In this document: in pieces, positions 17,286 through 24,726 of the stretch | Numbering within the stretch: the first letter of the stretch is position 1 | Layout of the letters: each line of letters begins with the position of its first letter | DNA from: an uncultured Clostridia bacterium | GTDB lineage: Bacteria; Bacillota; Clostridia; JAAYHZ01 | DNA length: 24,726 nucleotides | Direction of reading: 5' to 3' | Assembly: GCA_937894465.1 (NCBI GenBank) | Contig: CALCRE010000098.1 | Span: 1-24,726, forward strand | Translations under genes and position numbers: made by a program | The notes under the pieces: model-generated | Database searches by the model: none | What the model saw: only the letters and a program-made list of their open reading frames with translations | Told to the model about the DNA's origin: nothing

Positions 17286-19469
17286 TTAGCGGGTTACCTC
17301 TCCTATCGTCCCTTTTTCAAATGCTTGGACCAGTTCTTTCTTTGACAATTTGCTTTTCAGGTAGCACCGTCCGGCTGCCGGTATGGTAATTCCATCTTCT
17401 AGTGAGGTTAAGGCAATAGGCTCATCTCCAAGCTCTTTATGCAATGAAACATCCTTTGCATCAAGGGGTATAAAAAGGTTTGCACTTTTTGAGGTGTGCC
17501 AATAAACCACATAGTTTTCATCGTTTCTTTCAAAAATGAATGCAAGAATCTCTTCACTCCCACCAGCTGCACCTTTTATTTGATCATAAGGAACCAGTTC
17601 ATAATCTCCCTTCTCATTGATCAGTAGGATATGTTCTTGTTCTAGATTCTGCAATTTTCTCTTTTGTTCTTCCGTCAACCAATTTTTAGCTCTGACATCT
17701 TCCCAACGCCTTATGACCTCTAAAATATCGTTCGTACGGGGATGTGACTTAAATGCAGCTAAGTTTTCCCTCACCGTGGCCGGACAATCCCATGCAGCTG
17801 CTCTGCTTGTTCCGTATTCAAACATATCCGGCTGTGTGCCGGGTCCCCAAAAGCCCCACCAACCGAAGTTGAGCCTTGTGAAGTCTTGTTGCATGCGAGG
17901 TGCTTCTTCTGCAGGAAACTCTTTTATTTTTTCTTTGAATTCATGAGGTTGGAAAATGTCGAAAGCATTGCCTCCACTTAAAAAGTGCCAGCTAAAATGA
18001 GCCTTGGCGGCACCTTCCGTAAAGATGGGAGACGGGTCTAATTTTTTGTATACAATGTATTGGGCATTGGGAACATGGAATTCAAAGGGCGGATTGGTAC
18101 CTTCAGAGCCGTCATAGTAAACAAATTGGAAACCGGCGTTATAGGCATCAGCGATTTTATTTGCGATCTCGTCTTGAATACTTGAGTTCTGATCCAGGTA
18201 GACACTGGTTCCCCCGAATTCACTTACATCCAATATTCCACCTGTCAATCCCATGGGATGACTTTCTATCATGGTTCCGTGTTGGCCTCTCTTACATCCA
18301 ATAAAGCGATTGGGTCCGGTTTCATAGCTTTCATATGAGATTAGCTCACCACCGAACATTAATACACGACAGCGATCCGCCATTACTGTACCTTCAGGGT
18401 TTTGCTCTACATATACTACTGTGTCGTCTTTTTCTAAAGCTTTAGCCAAAGTGAATCTTCTTGTTACATTAAGGCGATGATCCGCCACAGGAGTAACATA
18501 TCTGCTTAACAAGCCTATGTGAGTGTGTAGAAAATGCAATCCCGGTGTGATTCCGGTATTTTTGATCTTTTCAAGCATCTTTACAAGGTCTTGCCTGCCA
18601 TTGGGGTATTCCGGTCTGTAATCATAGTTCCCGTTTAGTCCGTATCCGCCTCGTTCTTGGAATACACATGTATAATACAACAGCATACAAGACAAACCGC
18701 TCAACTTAGCGTAGTGAATATGTTCATCAACATTGTTCGGATTAATGTCTGCCGACCAGTAAGCCGAGCGATTGATCATACTGCTGCGACGACTTTGCAC
18801 CCCTTTGGGTAAATCATAATCGTTTTCAATCTTTTCGACGGCATCTAACAAATTGCTTGTAGCGCATGTGATCAATGCCGCTCCCGTGCCTTTGAGCTTT
18901 ATATCCCTTATGGCATCAGCTGTTAAAACACGGTAACCTTTACGCCTTTCGGAATCGATCTTTGCATAAGGAGAGGTAGACAGTACATTCACTGCAATGT
19001 GATCGTCAAAGCTTACATTCAACCACTCACCGAATTTAGCTCTGTTTTTTACAGGCAATTGCAAAATACGCATTTCTGCAACCGGCGGAGGAGACATACG
19101 AAGTCCACCGTAGTCGGTGGGATGAACAATAAAGTCCGCCAATGAAAAACCGATATACATAGGCTTTTCTACAATTTCTATCACCGCTTCATAAGGCGTA
19201 ATTTCAAAACCTACTATAAGTTTGTTGCCATCACGGTAAATGCGATTGGCTTGGAAAATAGTTCGCTTGTTGGGATGAGCAAGTTTAACCTCATTGTTAA
19301 AAGGTCTCTCTTGTGTAACTGAGAACAACGCTATTTCCTCACCTGTTGCCAAGCACTCCTCCCCTGTTGGCTTATGAATGAGACTTTTGGTAATACAGTC
19401 TCCACCGACAACAAGCCGCAGATGTTCGTTTTCAATGATAATGTCCTTTTTGTCAATAATACGTTCCAT
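17286..19469 (-). CDS. Large glycosidase-like protein, probably TIM barrel, family not recognised
   Basis: 727 residues from ATG 19469. Residues about 1-220 look like an N-terminal beta-sandwich (ENEHLRLVVGGDCITKSLIH), of the type that precedes the catalytic barrel in several glycoside hydrolases. The middle has barrel-like elements: GLSCMLLYYTCVFQERGGYG, NTGITPGLHFLHTHIGLLSR and FQFVYYDGSEG, where the Asp after YY could be catalytic. A beta insertion (GELISYES, then FIGCKRGQHGTMIESHPMG) interrupts the barrel. The C-terminus (about 600-727) looks like a small beta domain. No signal peptide, so a cytosolic enzyme is expected. It sits 27 bases after the toxin gene and near a heparinase-type lyase, which suggests processing of uronic-acid oligosaccharides. 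Function is inference; I could not place it in a numbered family. Confidence 0.65.
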   Translation of the reverse strand: MERIIDKKDIIIENEHLRLVVGGDCITKSLIHKPTGEECLATGEEIALFSVTQERPFNNEVKLAHPNKRTIFQANRIYRDGNKLIVGFEITPYEAVIEIVEKPMYIGFSLADFIVHPTDYGGLRMSPPPVAEMRILQLPVKNRAKFGEWLNVSFDDHIAVNVLSTSPYAKIDSERRKGYRVLTADAIRDIKLKGTGAALITCATSNLLDAVEKIENDYDLPKGVQSRRSSMINRSAYWSADINPNNVDEHIHYAKLSGLSCMLLYYTCVFQERGGYGLNGNYDYRPEYPNGRQDLVKMLEKIKNTGITPGLHFLHTHIGLLSRYVTPVADHRLNVTRRFTLAKALEKDDTVVYVEQNPEGTVMADRCRVLMFGGELISYESYETGPNRFIGCKRGQHGTMIESHPMGLTGGILDVSEFGGTSVYLDQNSSIQDEIANKIADAYNAGFQFVYYDGSEGTNPPFEFHVPNAQYIVYKKLDPSPIFTEGAAKAHFSWHFLSGGNAFDIFQPHEFKEKIKEFPAEEAPRMQQDFTRLNFGWWGFWGPGTQPDMFEYGTSRAAAWDCPATVRENLAAFKSHPRTNDILEVIRRWEDVRAKNWLTEEQKRKLQNLEQEHILLINEKGDYELVPYDQIKGAAGGSEEILAFIFERNDENYVVYWHTSKSANLFIPLDAKDVSLHKELGDEPIALTSLEDGITIPAAGRCYLKSKLSKKELVQAFEKGTIGEVTR

Positions 19470-19478
19470 ATTTACTGA

Positions 19479-19484
19479 TCTCCT
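19479..19484 (-). promoter_or_regulatory. Ribosome binding site fixing the start at 19469
   Basis: AAGGAGATC on the minus strand has AGGAGA at 19479-19484, 9 bases before ATG 19469-19467. The upstream in-frame ATG at 19493 would place this site inside the coding region, so the shorter protein beginning MERIIDKK is preferred. Confidence 0.85.
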
Positions 19485-19496
19485 TGCTATCATTTA

Positions 19497-19907
19497 TTAA
19501 AATGTTTTAGCCAATGTAACTTTATTGGATTGATTCTGTATAATCTCAAACGGAATTTCATCTTCGTGGAGAATACTCTTACCACTCATATCTAATATCC
19601 TGTCAGCAGCAATTTTATAGACAGTGTCATCAGCTCGTGCGGAAATAACGATTATTTTCATGTTCCTATCTTTACGAACCAATGCATATATCACTCTAAT
19701 CCCAAGTGTTCGTATTTTAATTTTATAACATCCCGTCAGATTATTATTACTTTTATTCCCTAAAGGTTTTCCAAAGCCACCTTCCGTTTTAGGCAAAGGA
19801 TTTTGAGACACTTTTCTAATTGCTTTTAAAACCTGTGTTCGTTGAGAATGATCAAGATGGTACAAATCCTGTTTAGCTTTCTTATTGTATTCAATCGTCC
19901 AAGACAT
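19497..19907 (-). CDS. RelE/ParE-family toxin with C-terminal extension
   Basis: 136 residues. Residues 1 to about 104 have the RelE/ParE pattern: WTIEYNKKAKQDLYHLD at the start, KPLGNKSNN, the core GCYKIKIRTLGIRVIYAL with basic residues, then KIIVISARADDTVYKIAADR. Such toxins are mRNA interferases or gyrase poisons held inactive by the partner antitoxin. The family is normally 85-100 residues; about 32 extra residues (MSGKSILHEDEIPFEIIQNQ and on) follow here and have no obvious match. The start codon overlaps the antitoxin stop (TAATG), which is typical of translational coupling. The next gene, a glycosidase-like protein, starts only 27 bases downstream with no terminator between. Confidence 0.85.
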   Translation of the reverse strand: MSWTIEYNKKAKQDLYHLDHSQRTQVLKAIRKVSQNPLPKTEGGFGKPLGNKSNNNLTGCYKIKIRTLGIRVIYALVRKDRNMKIIVISARADDTVYKIAADRILDMSGKSILHEDEIPFEIIQNQSNKVTLAKTF

Positions 19908-20236
19908 TAATCTATTTCAACCTCGCATTCCTCCAAATCTTTTTCGGTTATACCTAATTCCTTCATTATTACACACTCAGGAATGAAATCATCTTTATTA
20001 ACATTTTTCATTCGCTTCTCCGCCTCAATATATAACGCATAGTCTTCGAGTTGCTCAGTTAATTCCTCGTATTTTTCAGGAGAGATGAGAATACAAGCAG
20101 GTGTATTGTTTTTCATGACGATTTTAAATCCGCTTTGTTTAACCTCATCAAATATCTTATTTGCTTCCCCTTTATTGAACCTTGAAATCGGAACAATAGA
20201 ATTAATCGTGTCAATAATAGTCCTACCATTTAACAT
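19907..20236 (-). CDS. Phd/YefM-family antitoxin
   Basis: 109 residues from ATG 20236 (MLNGRTIIDTINSIVPISRF). The N-terminal half (about 1-55) fits the Phd/YefM DNA-binding fold: ISRFNKGEANKIFDEVKQSG, then KIVMKNNTPACILISPEKYE. The acidic C-terminus would wrap and neutralise the toxin. A longer reading from 20302 adds a hydrophobic 22-residue leader but puts the start upstream of the promoter's expected initiation point and ignores the GGAGGAG ribosome binding site, so it is rejected. The antitoxin and toxin overlap by one base and are expected to repress their own promoter together. Confidence 0.85.
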   Translation of the reverse strand: MLNGRTIIDTINSIVPISRFNKGEANKIFDEVKQSGFKIVMKNNTPACILISPEKYEELTEQLEDYALYIEAEKRMKNVNKDDFIPECVIMKELGITEKDLEECEVEID

Positions 20237-20242
20237 ATAATT

Positions 20243-20249
20243 ATCTCCT
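20243..20249 (-). promoter_or_regulatory. Ribosome binding site fixing the antitoxin start at 20236
   Basis: GGAGGAG on the minus strand, followed by ATAATT and then ATG at 20236. This near-perfect site supports the 109-residue antitoxin over the longer in-frame reading. Confidence 0.8.
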
Positions 20250-20258
20250 CCAATGAAA

Positions 20259-20270
20259 TATATTAATATA
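20259..20270. promoter_or_regulatory. 12-bp palindrome at the toxin-antitoxin start site, candidate operator
   Basis: TATATTAATATA is a perfect palindrome directly after the -10 box, over the expected transcription start of the toxin-antitoxin operon. This is where autorepressing antitoxins usually bind. The AT-rich composition makes a chance palindrome fairly easy. Confidence 0.35.
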
Positions 20271-20299
20271 ACTGTACGGCATATCAATAATAATGTCAA
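20271..20299 (-). promoter_or_regulatory. Sigma-A promoter of the toxin-antitoxin operon
   Basis: On the minus strand, a perfect -35 box TTGACA (20294-20299) is followed after 17 bases by TACAGT (20271-20276, 4/6 match to -10). The antitoxin ATG lies 35 bases downstream of the -10. This is the best promoter visible in the right half of the window and, because no terminator follows the toxin, it probably also drives the glycosidase-like gene. Confidence 0.7.
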
Positions 20300-20372
20300 C
20301 AATCTTGTCGATAAGTTTAAATATATAATTATCTATGTTCACTGTTTGATCAATAACCTATGGACTGATGCA

Positions 20373-21536
20373 TTATAACTTTTGTATGGTTTCCATTACA
20401 TAATCTCCGAACTCTCTGCAGGTACATCCGGTATCCCTTCCGGTAATAGCGATTCGTTTCTCCGAAAACATACAAATATCCAAGGCTTTATCAAGTTGGT
20501 CTGCTTTCTCCTTATATCCGATGTGAGAAAGAAGCATCCCGGCAGCACGAAGCATTGAACAAGGATCTGCATACTTGCCTCTACCTTCTTTTATCATCCT
20601 TGGAGCAGATCCGTGGATCGCTTCAAACATAGCATATCTTTTACCAATGTTTGCACTACCCGCAGTACCTACACCACCTTGAAATTCAGCAGCTTCATCT
20701 GTAAGAATATCACCGTAAAGATTAGGTAATATAAATACTCTAAAGTCTTTTCGACGCTTCTTATCTATTAATTTAGCTGTAGTAATATCTATGTACCAAT
20801 GATCAGTATCGATCTGCGGATATTCTTTACCGATCTCTTTGCATATGTTAAGAAACTTTCCATCTGTTGTTTTTATGACATTTGCTTTTGTTATTATAGA
20901 GACTTTATTTTTATTATTCTTTTTTGCAAATTCATAAGCAAGCCGCGCTATTCTCCGAGTACCTTCTGTAGTAGCAACGGTAAAGTCAATTGCCAAATCA
21001 TCATTCACATGAATGCCCTTACTGCCGAGAGCATAGGCCCCTTCTGTGTTTTCTCTGAAAAACGTCCAATCAATGCCTTCTATAGGTACTTTTACGGGAC
21101 GAACATTGGCAAATAGGTCAAGCTCCTTTCGCATTACCACATTGGCACTTTCGATATTAGGCCATCTATCTCCTGCTTCCGGAGTAGTTGTAGGGCCTTT
21201 TAGAATGACTTGACAAGACTTCAATTCAGTTAATACCTCCTCCGGTATGGCTTTGCCTGCATTAGCTCTATTCTCGATTGTTAACCCATCAATTGTTTTA
21301 AAGCACACTTTCCCTTCTTTTTCTTCATCTATAAGTAAAAATTCTAAAATTCTTTTTGCTTCTTCAGTAATGATTGGTCCGATGCCATCACCACCGCAAA
21401 CACCTATTACAATTTTATCAAGAACTCCATAATCAATGAAATCCTCTACCCCATTGATGCTTTCAATCCTTTTTAATTGCTCTAAAATAACTTTTTCAAA
21501 TTGATCCAAGGCATGTTTTATCAATTCCTTATTCAT
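20373..21536 (-). CDS. icd: NAD-dependent isocitrate dehydrogenase (isocitrate/isopropylmalate dehydrogenase family)
   Basis: 387 residues. After a 40-residue clostridial-type N-terminal extension comes VGVCGGDGIGP-like sequence (IGVCGGDGIGP, about 44-54). The substrate loop is VVMRKELDLFANVRPVK; the IDH signature region is FRENTEGAY; the metal and cofactor region is NLYGDILTDEAAEFQGGVGTAGSANIG, followed by FEAIHGSAP. It oxidises isocitrate to 2-oxoglutarate in the cytosol; in fermenters this usually serves glutamate synthesis. The NAD preference is inferred from resemblance to the clostridial group and not from a tested residue. The ATG follows AAAGG. It is flanked by the toxin-antitoxin promoter and the lyase terminator, so it is probably transcribed alone. 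The specific symbol is tentative because isopropylmalate dehydrogenase is a close relative. Confidence 0.85.
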   Translation of the reverse strand: MNKELIKHALDQFEKVILEQLKRIESINGVEDFIDYGVLDKIVIGVCGGDGIGPIITEEAKRILEFLLIDEEKEGKVCFKTIDGLTIENRANAGKAIPEEVLTELKSCQVILKGPTTTPEAGDRWPNIESANVVMRKELDLFANVRPVKVPIEGIDWTFFRENTEGAYALGSKGIHVNDDLAIDFTVATTEGTRRIARLAYEFAKKNNKNKVSIITKANVIKTTDGKFLNICKEIGKEYPQIDTDHWYIDITTAKLIDKKRRKDFRVFILPNLYGDILTDEAAEFQGGVGTAGSANIGKRYAMFEAIHGSAPRMIKEGRGKYADPCSMLRAAGMLLSHIGYKEKADQLDKALDICMFSEKRIAITGRDTGCTCREFGDYVMETIQKL

Positions 21537-21649
21537 ATAGTTCCAGCCTTTCTTTAAAATTGCATACCGGGCTTATGGTTTTCTACATATTACCATATGG
21601 TGTATGACCGGAGCAATCCTGATTTTATAGTTTCTTACTTGGTTAAAAC

Positions 21650-21671
21650 AAAACCGGCTATATAGCCGGCT
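21650..21671 (-). terminator. Terminator after the heparinase-like gene
   Basis: CCGGCT (21654-21659) pairs with AGCCGG (21664-21669) around ATAT. On the minus strand it is followed by TTTTGTTTT, and it lies 22 bases after the stop of the lyase gene. Like the other two terminators it uses a CCGGC stem. Confidence 0.8.
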
Positions 21672-21692
21672 TTATCTTAATTGCATTTTTAA

Positions 21693-24600
21693 TCATTTAC
21701 GGGTCACATCATTCATCATGTACGCAAGTGGAATTCTAAATGTTTGATCGGGTAGTATGTTATACTCATATTCCTCCCCGGGTACTTTGGAAAAGCCCCG
21801 GATGAGGGATACATCGCCTATACCAAGGGAAATGTTCCCGTCGGGAAGTTGTTTTGCCTTGATGATTCGGTATGCACCGTTTTCCACTTTGTCGTTATCT
21901 ACAAAGATAAACTTACCTGCTAATGCGTCGGCATCCACATCCTGATCAGCTTTAATTATGACCTCGTTACCCGGCTGCAGCTTCCTTGTGATGTCTATAA
22001 CTTTACCGGTCAATGCTCCATGTACCATGACCTTACCGTCTAAGAGATCTCCGTCATTGATGTATTTGAACTGTAATCGACCGTTCTTTACGGCATAAAC
22101 ACCTACAAAACCTCTAAAGTCAAACAAATCGGCAATGCGGTATGTTAACAAAGGATTTGTTGCATAAACAATATAATCCGTCCTGCCGTTTTTCAAAGTC
22201 ACCTTCACTGCCCTTGCAGTATCCTTTGAAGAAGGTGTGCCCTTTATCAGAGCCATGTCTACTGTTTCTACTGATTTCAAAGTTCGATTATTCTTGTACG
22301 GCTCGTAAACGGTTGTAAACAAAGAGTTCAAACAATCCCCTTCCCGTTTTACAAATACGTATTGAAGATCGGGAACATTTTTGTTAGGAGCTTTTTTGGG
22401 TGTATGTCCCTTTACGGTAGCCACTTCATCGAATGCAACATCGGACAGCATAGTCATTCGAAGATGCAAATCGGTTGAATCATTTATAACCTTGTTGAAA
22501 TCCTTTACTTTAAAATCGATGGCAAAAGACTTGGGTTGATTTGCATCACGGCTCACAGTGTGGGTCCACGTGTACCCCCGAGGATAAACCGTTTCATATC
22601 GCCAAGATTTCGGTGAATTCGGATCAGGTCCGTAAGGTACATCAGATCCTGCATAAGATCCTACATAGTTGCCTTTCTCATCGGTTTGCGGAATCAATTC
22701 AAGGCCTTCCGTCTCGAATATCTCATCAGATTGGGAATGGAAACTGTACAAATGAGAATTTCCCCCTAAGATGCGAAACAAATCAACACCATAGCTTTGA
22801 TCATCGGTTTTCACCATGACCAGAGTTCTTCTATATATTTTTGTACTGTTGTATTGATTGGGTGCATCGACATCAAAAAGCTTCACCATACCACTGTCAT
22901 CAAAATGAATTGGATATCCACCGTTTCCGTTGTTTAAAGGCACATTTTGCGTCTCCCCGTCCACCATTACCGTGTTATGGCTTAATGTTTGTGAAACCCA
23001 CTGTAATCGGTTCGGTTGTGTACCGGTCATCTCAGGGTAACCAAGATCCGGAGCCATATTCAAATCATATGCGCTGATGCCTAAGTTGAGTGTGTCTTGG
23101 TGACCATGTCCGCAGTTCTTGCCGAAATAAATCCAAAAGTCCTGTTTTCCTGCTTCATTGCCGGAAGGTTGATCTCTTAATATGGCAAACCCAAATCCTG
23201 TCATCATATCACTCTTTAAATCGATGGTGCCCTCTTTGGCAATCACATCATCAAATTGCCTTTGAATGTCCATCGGATCCTTATCCATGATCCCCAGTCT
23301 TAAACCTTCCAACTTGTTACCATTTAATAAATAAGCCAATTGTGCGAATCTGTGGTCGCCGAATTTTTGGAATCCTTTTAGTGCAATATCGGTAGACATC
23401 CACAGCCCGGTACTCGCAGTACTACCGGAGTCACCGATTTGCGGTGAATAGAATCCCCCGGCAATCACCGGTGCCAATGAGGTAAACATATTTTTAAATT
23501 TCACATTACCATACAAATCCGCTGCGGGAACCTTATCATATCCTTCCAAAACATCGGCAATTTTCAACATGGATCCTACCCAACCCACGTTATAGCCGGA
23601 CGCTTCGTTCCCCATACCGTCACGATCAATAATATCAATAAGGGTCCTTTCAATATTCCCACCACTGATGGGAACATTTCTATCTCCGTCCGCCATGATC
23701 CAATGAATCCACTCAGCGGATTCCGGCATGGTGTCAAGCACTACCGCTAGAGTTGCAACTGCCGATTGGTGAAAGCCGAAGTTCCCTAATACTTCACCGT
23801 TAACAGCGGCATTAAAGCCTGTGCGTAAAATACCGTCTTCTATGTTGTTTCTGATTTGCGTTCCGTTTGTCTTGGCATGGCCCATTTTCACTTGTTTTGA
23901 TTTCTCATGTAAATAGTCAATGACATAAGAATCGTCAAAAACAGGGTACAGATTGTCGTAGGCTTCTGCCAAGATCCTTATTGTGCCACATTCCCATATG
24001 GAATCAATAACTTTACCTTTCCAGCCCCGACCATGGCATTCGTCTCCCAATAGGTAATGAAAATCCGGATAAAAGTCTGCAATTCGATCCAGTAGAATAC
24101 CCCCTGCACGGCCATATCTTAGATCTTCCGTATAGGCATAAGCAATTCCTAAAGATCGAACTGCGTCAACAAGGGAACCTCCCCCGGATCGAATTTTGTG
24201 CCAAATAGCCCAATGCATGTAGTATCCGATATAGGTGTGGCGCTCTATAACACCATTTTGATAAATATGGGGTTTTCCGTTTTCATCCTTTGGAATATAT
24301 CCGAATCCGTCATCCACACCCCAGTCTTCCCCCATTTCGGGATACAATTCATTGACTAGATACCCCGGTTTTCCCGAAGCCACCAGTTCATCATTTTTTT
24401 GTTTTGCTAGAACCGGATCAAAAATGCCGTATTCATTTAAGCCGAGCTTGTAATATGAACCGAAATCATTGGAAGGAAACCTCCTTTGACAAGTGGGGCA
24501 TTGAACCTTCCAAGGGTCTTCCAATGCATTGGTGATCCAAGGGTAATTACCATACCCGGCTCTTAGATCCGCTTCGCAATATCGGCAATGATACCCTTTC

Positions 24601-24726
24601 GGATCTCCTTCAGTGCCCACTGTCAGGCAGCGGGCAATTCCCTCTGCCGGCACCATCTCCCATAATTTGTCTTGGAATTTTAAATAATAGTCTGCTAAAT
24701 TGAAGTCTGCTTGTGCGACTTTTGCC
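21693..24726 (-). CDS. Heparinase II/III-type polysaccharide lyase, N-terminus outside window
   Basis: The frame is open to the window edge: upstream of the first in-frame ATG (24656) it continues as AKVAQADFNLADYYLKFQD, so the gene is cut and at least 1,010 residues long. Counted from 24656: a four-cysteine zinc-binding-like element (CRYCEADL, then CPTCQRRFPSNDF, residues about 20-65); an alpha/alpha-toroid domain (about 100-480); the lyase region GKNCGHGHQDTLNLGISAYD (about 512-531) with the histidines and SHNTVMVDG, both hallmarks of the heparinase II/III fold; and a C-terminal beta domain. These enzymes cleave uronic-acid polysaccharides (heparin-like, alginate and others) by beta-elimination. 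Whether it is secreted cannot be judged because the signal region is missing. The exact substrate is unknown. Confidence 0.88.
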   Translation of the reverse strand, partial: AKVAQADFNLADYYLKFQDKLWEMVPAEGIARCLTVGTEGDPKGYHCRYCEADLRAGYGNYPWITNALEDPWKVQCPTCQRRFPSNDFGSYYKLGLNEYGIFDPVLAKQKNDELVASGKPGYLVNELYPEMGEDWGVDDGFGYIPKDENGKPHIYQNGVIERHTYIGYYMHWAIWHKIRSGGGSLVDAVRSLGIAYAYTEDLRYGRAGGILLDRIADFYPDFHYLLGDECHGRGWKGKVIDSIWECGTIRILAEAYDNLYPVFDDSYVIDYLHEKSKQVKMGHAKTNGTQIRNNIEDGILRTGFNAAVNGEVLGNFGFHQSAVATLAVVLDTMPESAEWIHWIMADGDRNVPISGGNIERTLIDIIDRDGMGNEASGYNVGWVGSMLKIADVLEGYDKVPAADLYGNVKFKNMFTSLAPVIAGGFYSPQIGDSGSTASTGLWMSTDIALKGFQKFGDHRFAQLAYLLNGNKLEGLRLGIMDKDPMDIQRQFDDVIAKEGTIDLKSDMMTGFGFAILRDQPSGNEAGKQDFWIYFGKNCGHGHQDTLNLGISAYDLNMAPDLGYPEMTGTQPNRLQWVSQTLSHNTVMVDGETQNVPLNNGNGGYPIHFDDSGMVKLFDVDAPNQYNSTKIYRRTLVMVKTDDQSYGVDLFRILGGNSHLYSFHSQSDEIFETEGLELIPQTDEKGNYVGSYAGSDVPYGPDPNSPKSWRYETVYPRGYTWTHTVSRDANQPKSFAIDFKVKDFNKVINDSTDLHLRMTMLSDVAFDEVATVKGHTPKKAPNKNVPDLQYVFVKREGDCLNSLFTTVYEPYKNNRTLKSVETVDMALIKGTPSSKDTARAVKVTLKNGRTDYIVYATNPLLTYRIADLFDFRGFVGVYAVKNGRLQFKYINDGDLLDGKVMVHGALTGKVIDITRKLQPGNEVIIKADQDVDADALAGKFIFVDNDKVENGAYRIIKAKQLPDGNISLGIGDVSLIRGFSKVPGEEYEYNILPDQTFRIPLAYMMNDVTRK

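Noticed and set aside
20237..20302. 22-residue hydrophobic N-terminal extension of the antitoxin
   Set aside because: It would begin upstream of the promoter's start point and bypass the GGAGGAG site; the conserved fold begins after ATG 20236.
1..24726. CRISPR arrays, tRNA or rRNA genes, insertion sequences
   Set aside because: I looked for regular direct repeats, cloverleaf-like segments and transposase motifs and saw none; very short or degenerate elements could still be missed without tools.

Overview
The window reads as low-GC Gram-positive (Bacillota) chromosome, most like Clostridia. The support is strong AGGAGG-type ribosome binding sites, two lipobox lipoproteins, a giant secreted protein ending in three S-layer-homology (SLH) domains, a clostridial-type NAD isocitrate dehydrogenase, and a DUF4358/MBOAT/DHHW cassette of the kind common in clostridia. 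This placement comes from gene content and not from a marker gene. I see no rRNA, tRNA, CRISPR array or insertion sequence.

Layout. 1-206 is the tail of an unrecognised + strand gene. 365-1135 (-) is a SAM methyltransferase. 1267-4919 (-) is a likely operon of two tandem DUF4358 lipoproteins, an AlgI-like membrane O-acyltransferase and an AlgJ-like DHHW protein, which together look like an envelope or exopolysaccharide O-acetylation machine. It ends in a 16-bp hairpin. From 5159 to 13737 (+) runs what appears to be one surface-protein gene of about 2,859 codons, broken into two frames near 8092-8173. The 5' part carries the signal peptide and the 3' part carries chitobiase-C-like and SLH domains.

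13859-17116 holds a divergent pair: an atypical protein with sigma region 4 (-) and a phage-tailspike-like beta-helix protein (+). Each side is closed by a bidirectional terminator, and the two terminators are nearly identical and inverted relative to each other. From 17286 the strand is - again: an unrecognised large protein with features of a TIM-barrel glycosidase, preceded by a RelE/ParE-Phd/YefM toxin-antitoxin pair that probably supplies its promoter; then isocitrate dehydrogenase; then a heparinase II/III-type polysaccharide lyase that runs off the right edge.

Taken together the region is about the cell surface and polysaccharides: acetylating a surface polymer, displaying a giant wall-anchored protein, and cleaving uronic-acid polysaccharides. 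The least explained parts are the sigma-like/tailspike-like pair, the toxin-antitoxin module fused transcriptionally to a glycosidase-like gene, and the frame break in the giant surface protein. Three annotated starts were moved to later ATGs with clear ribosome binding sites: 14672, 19469 and 20236.
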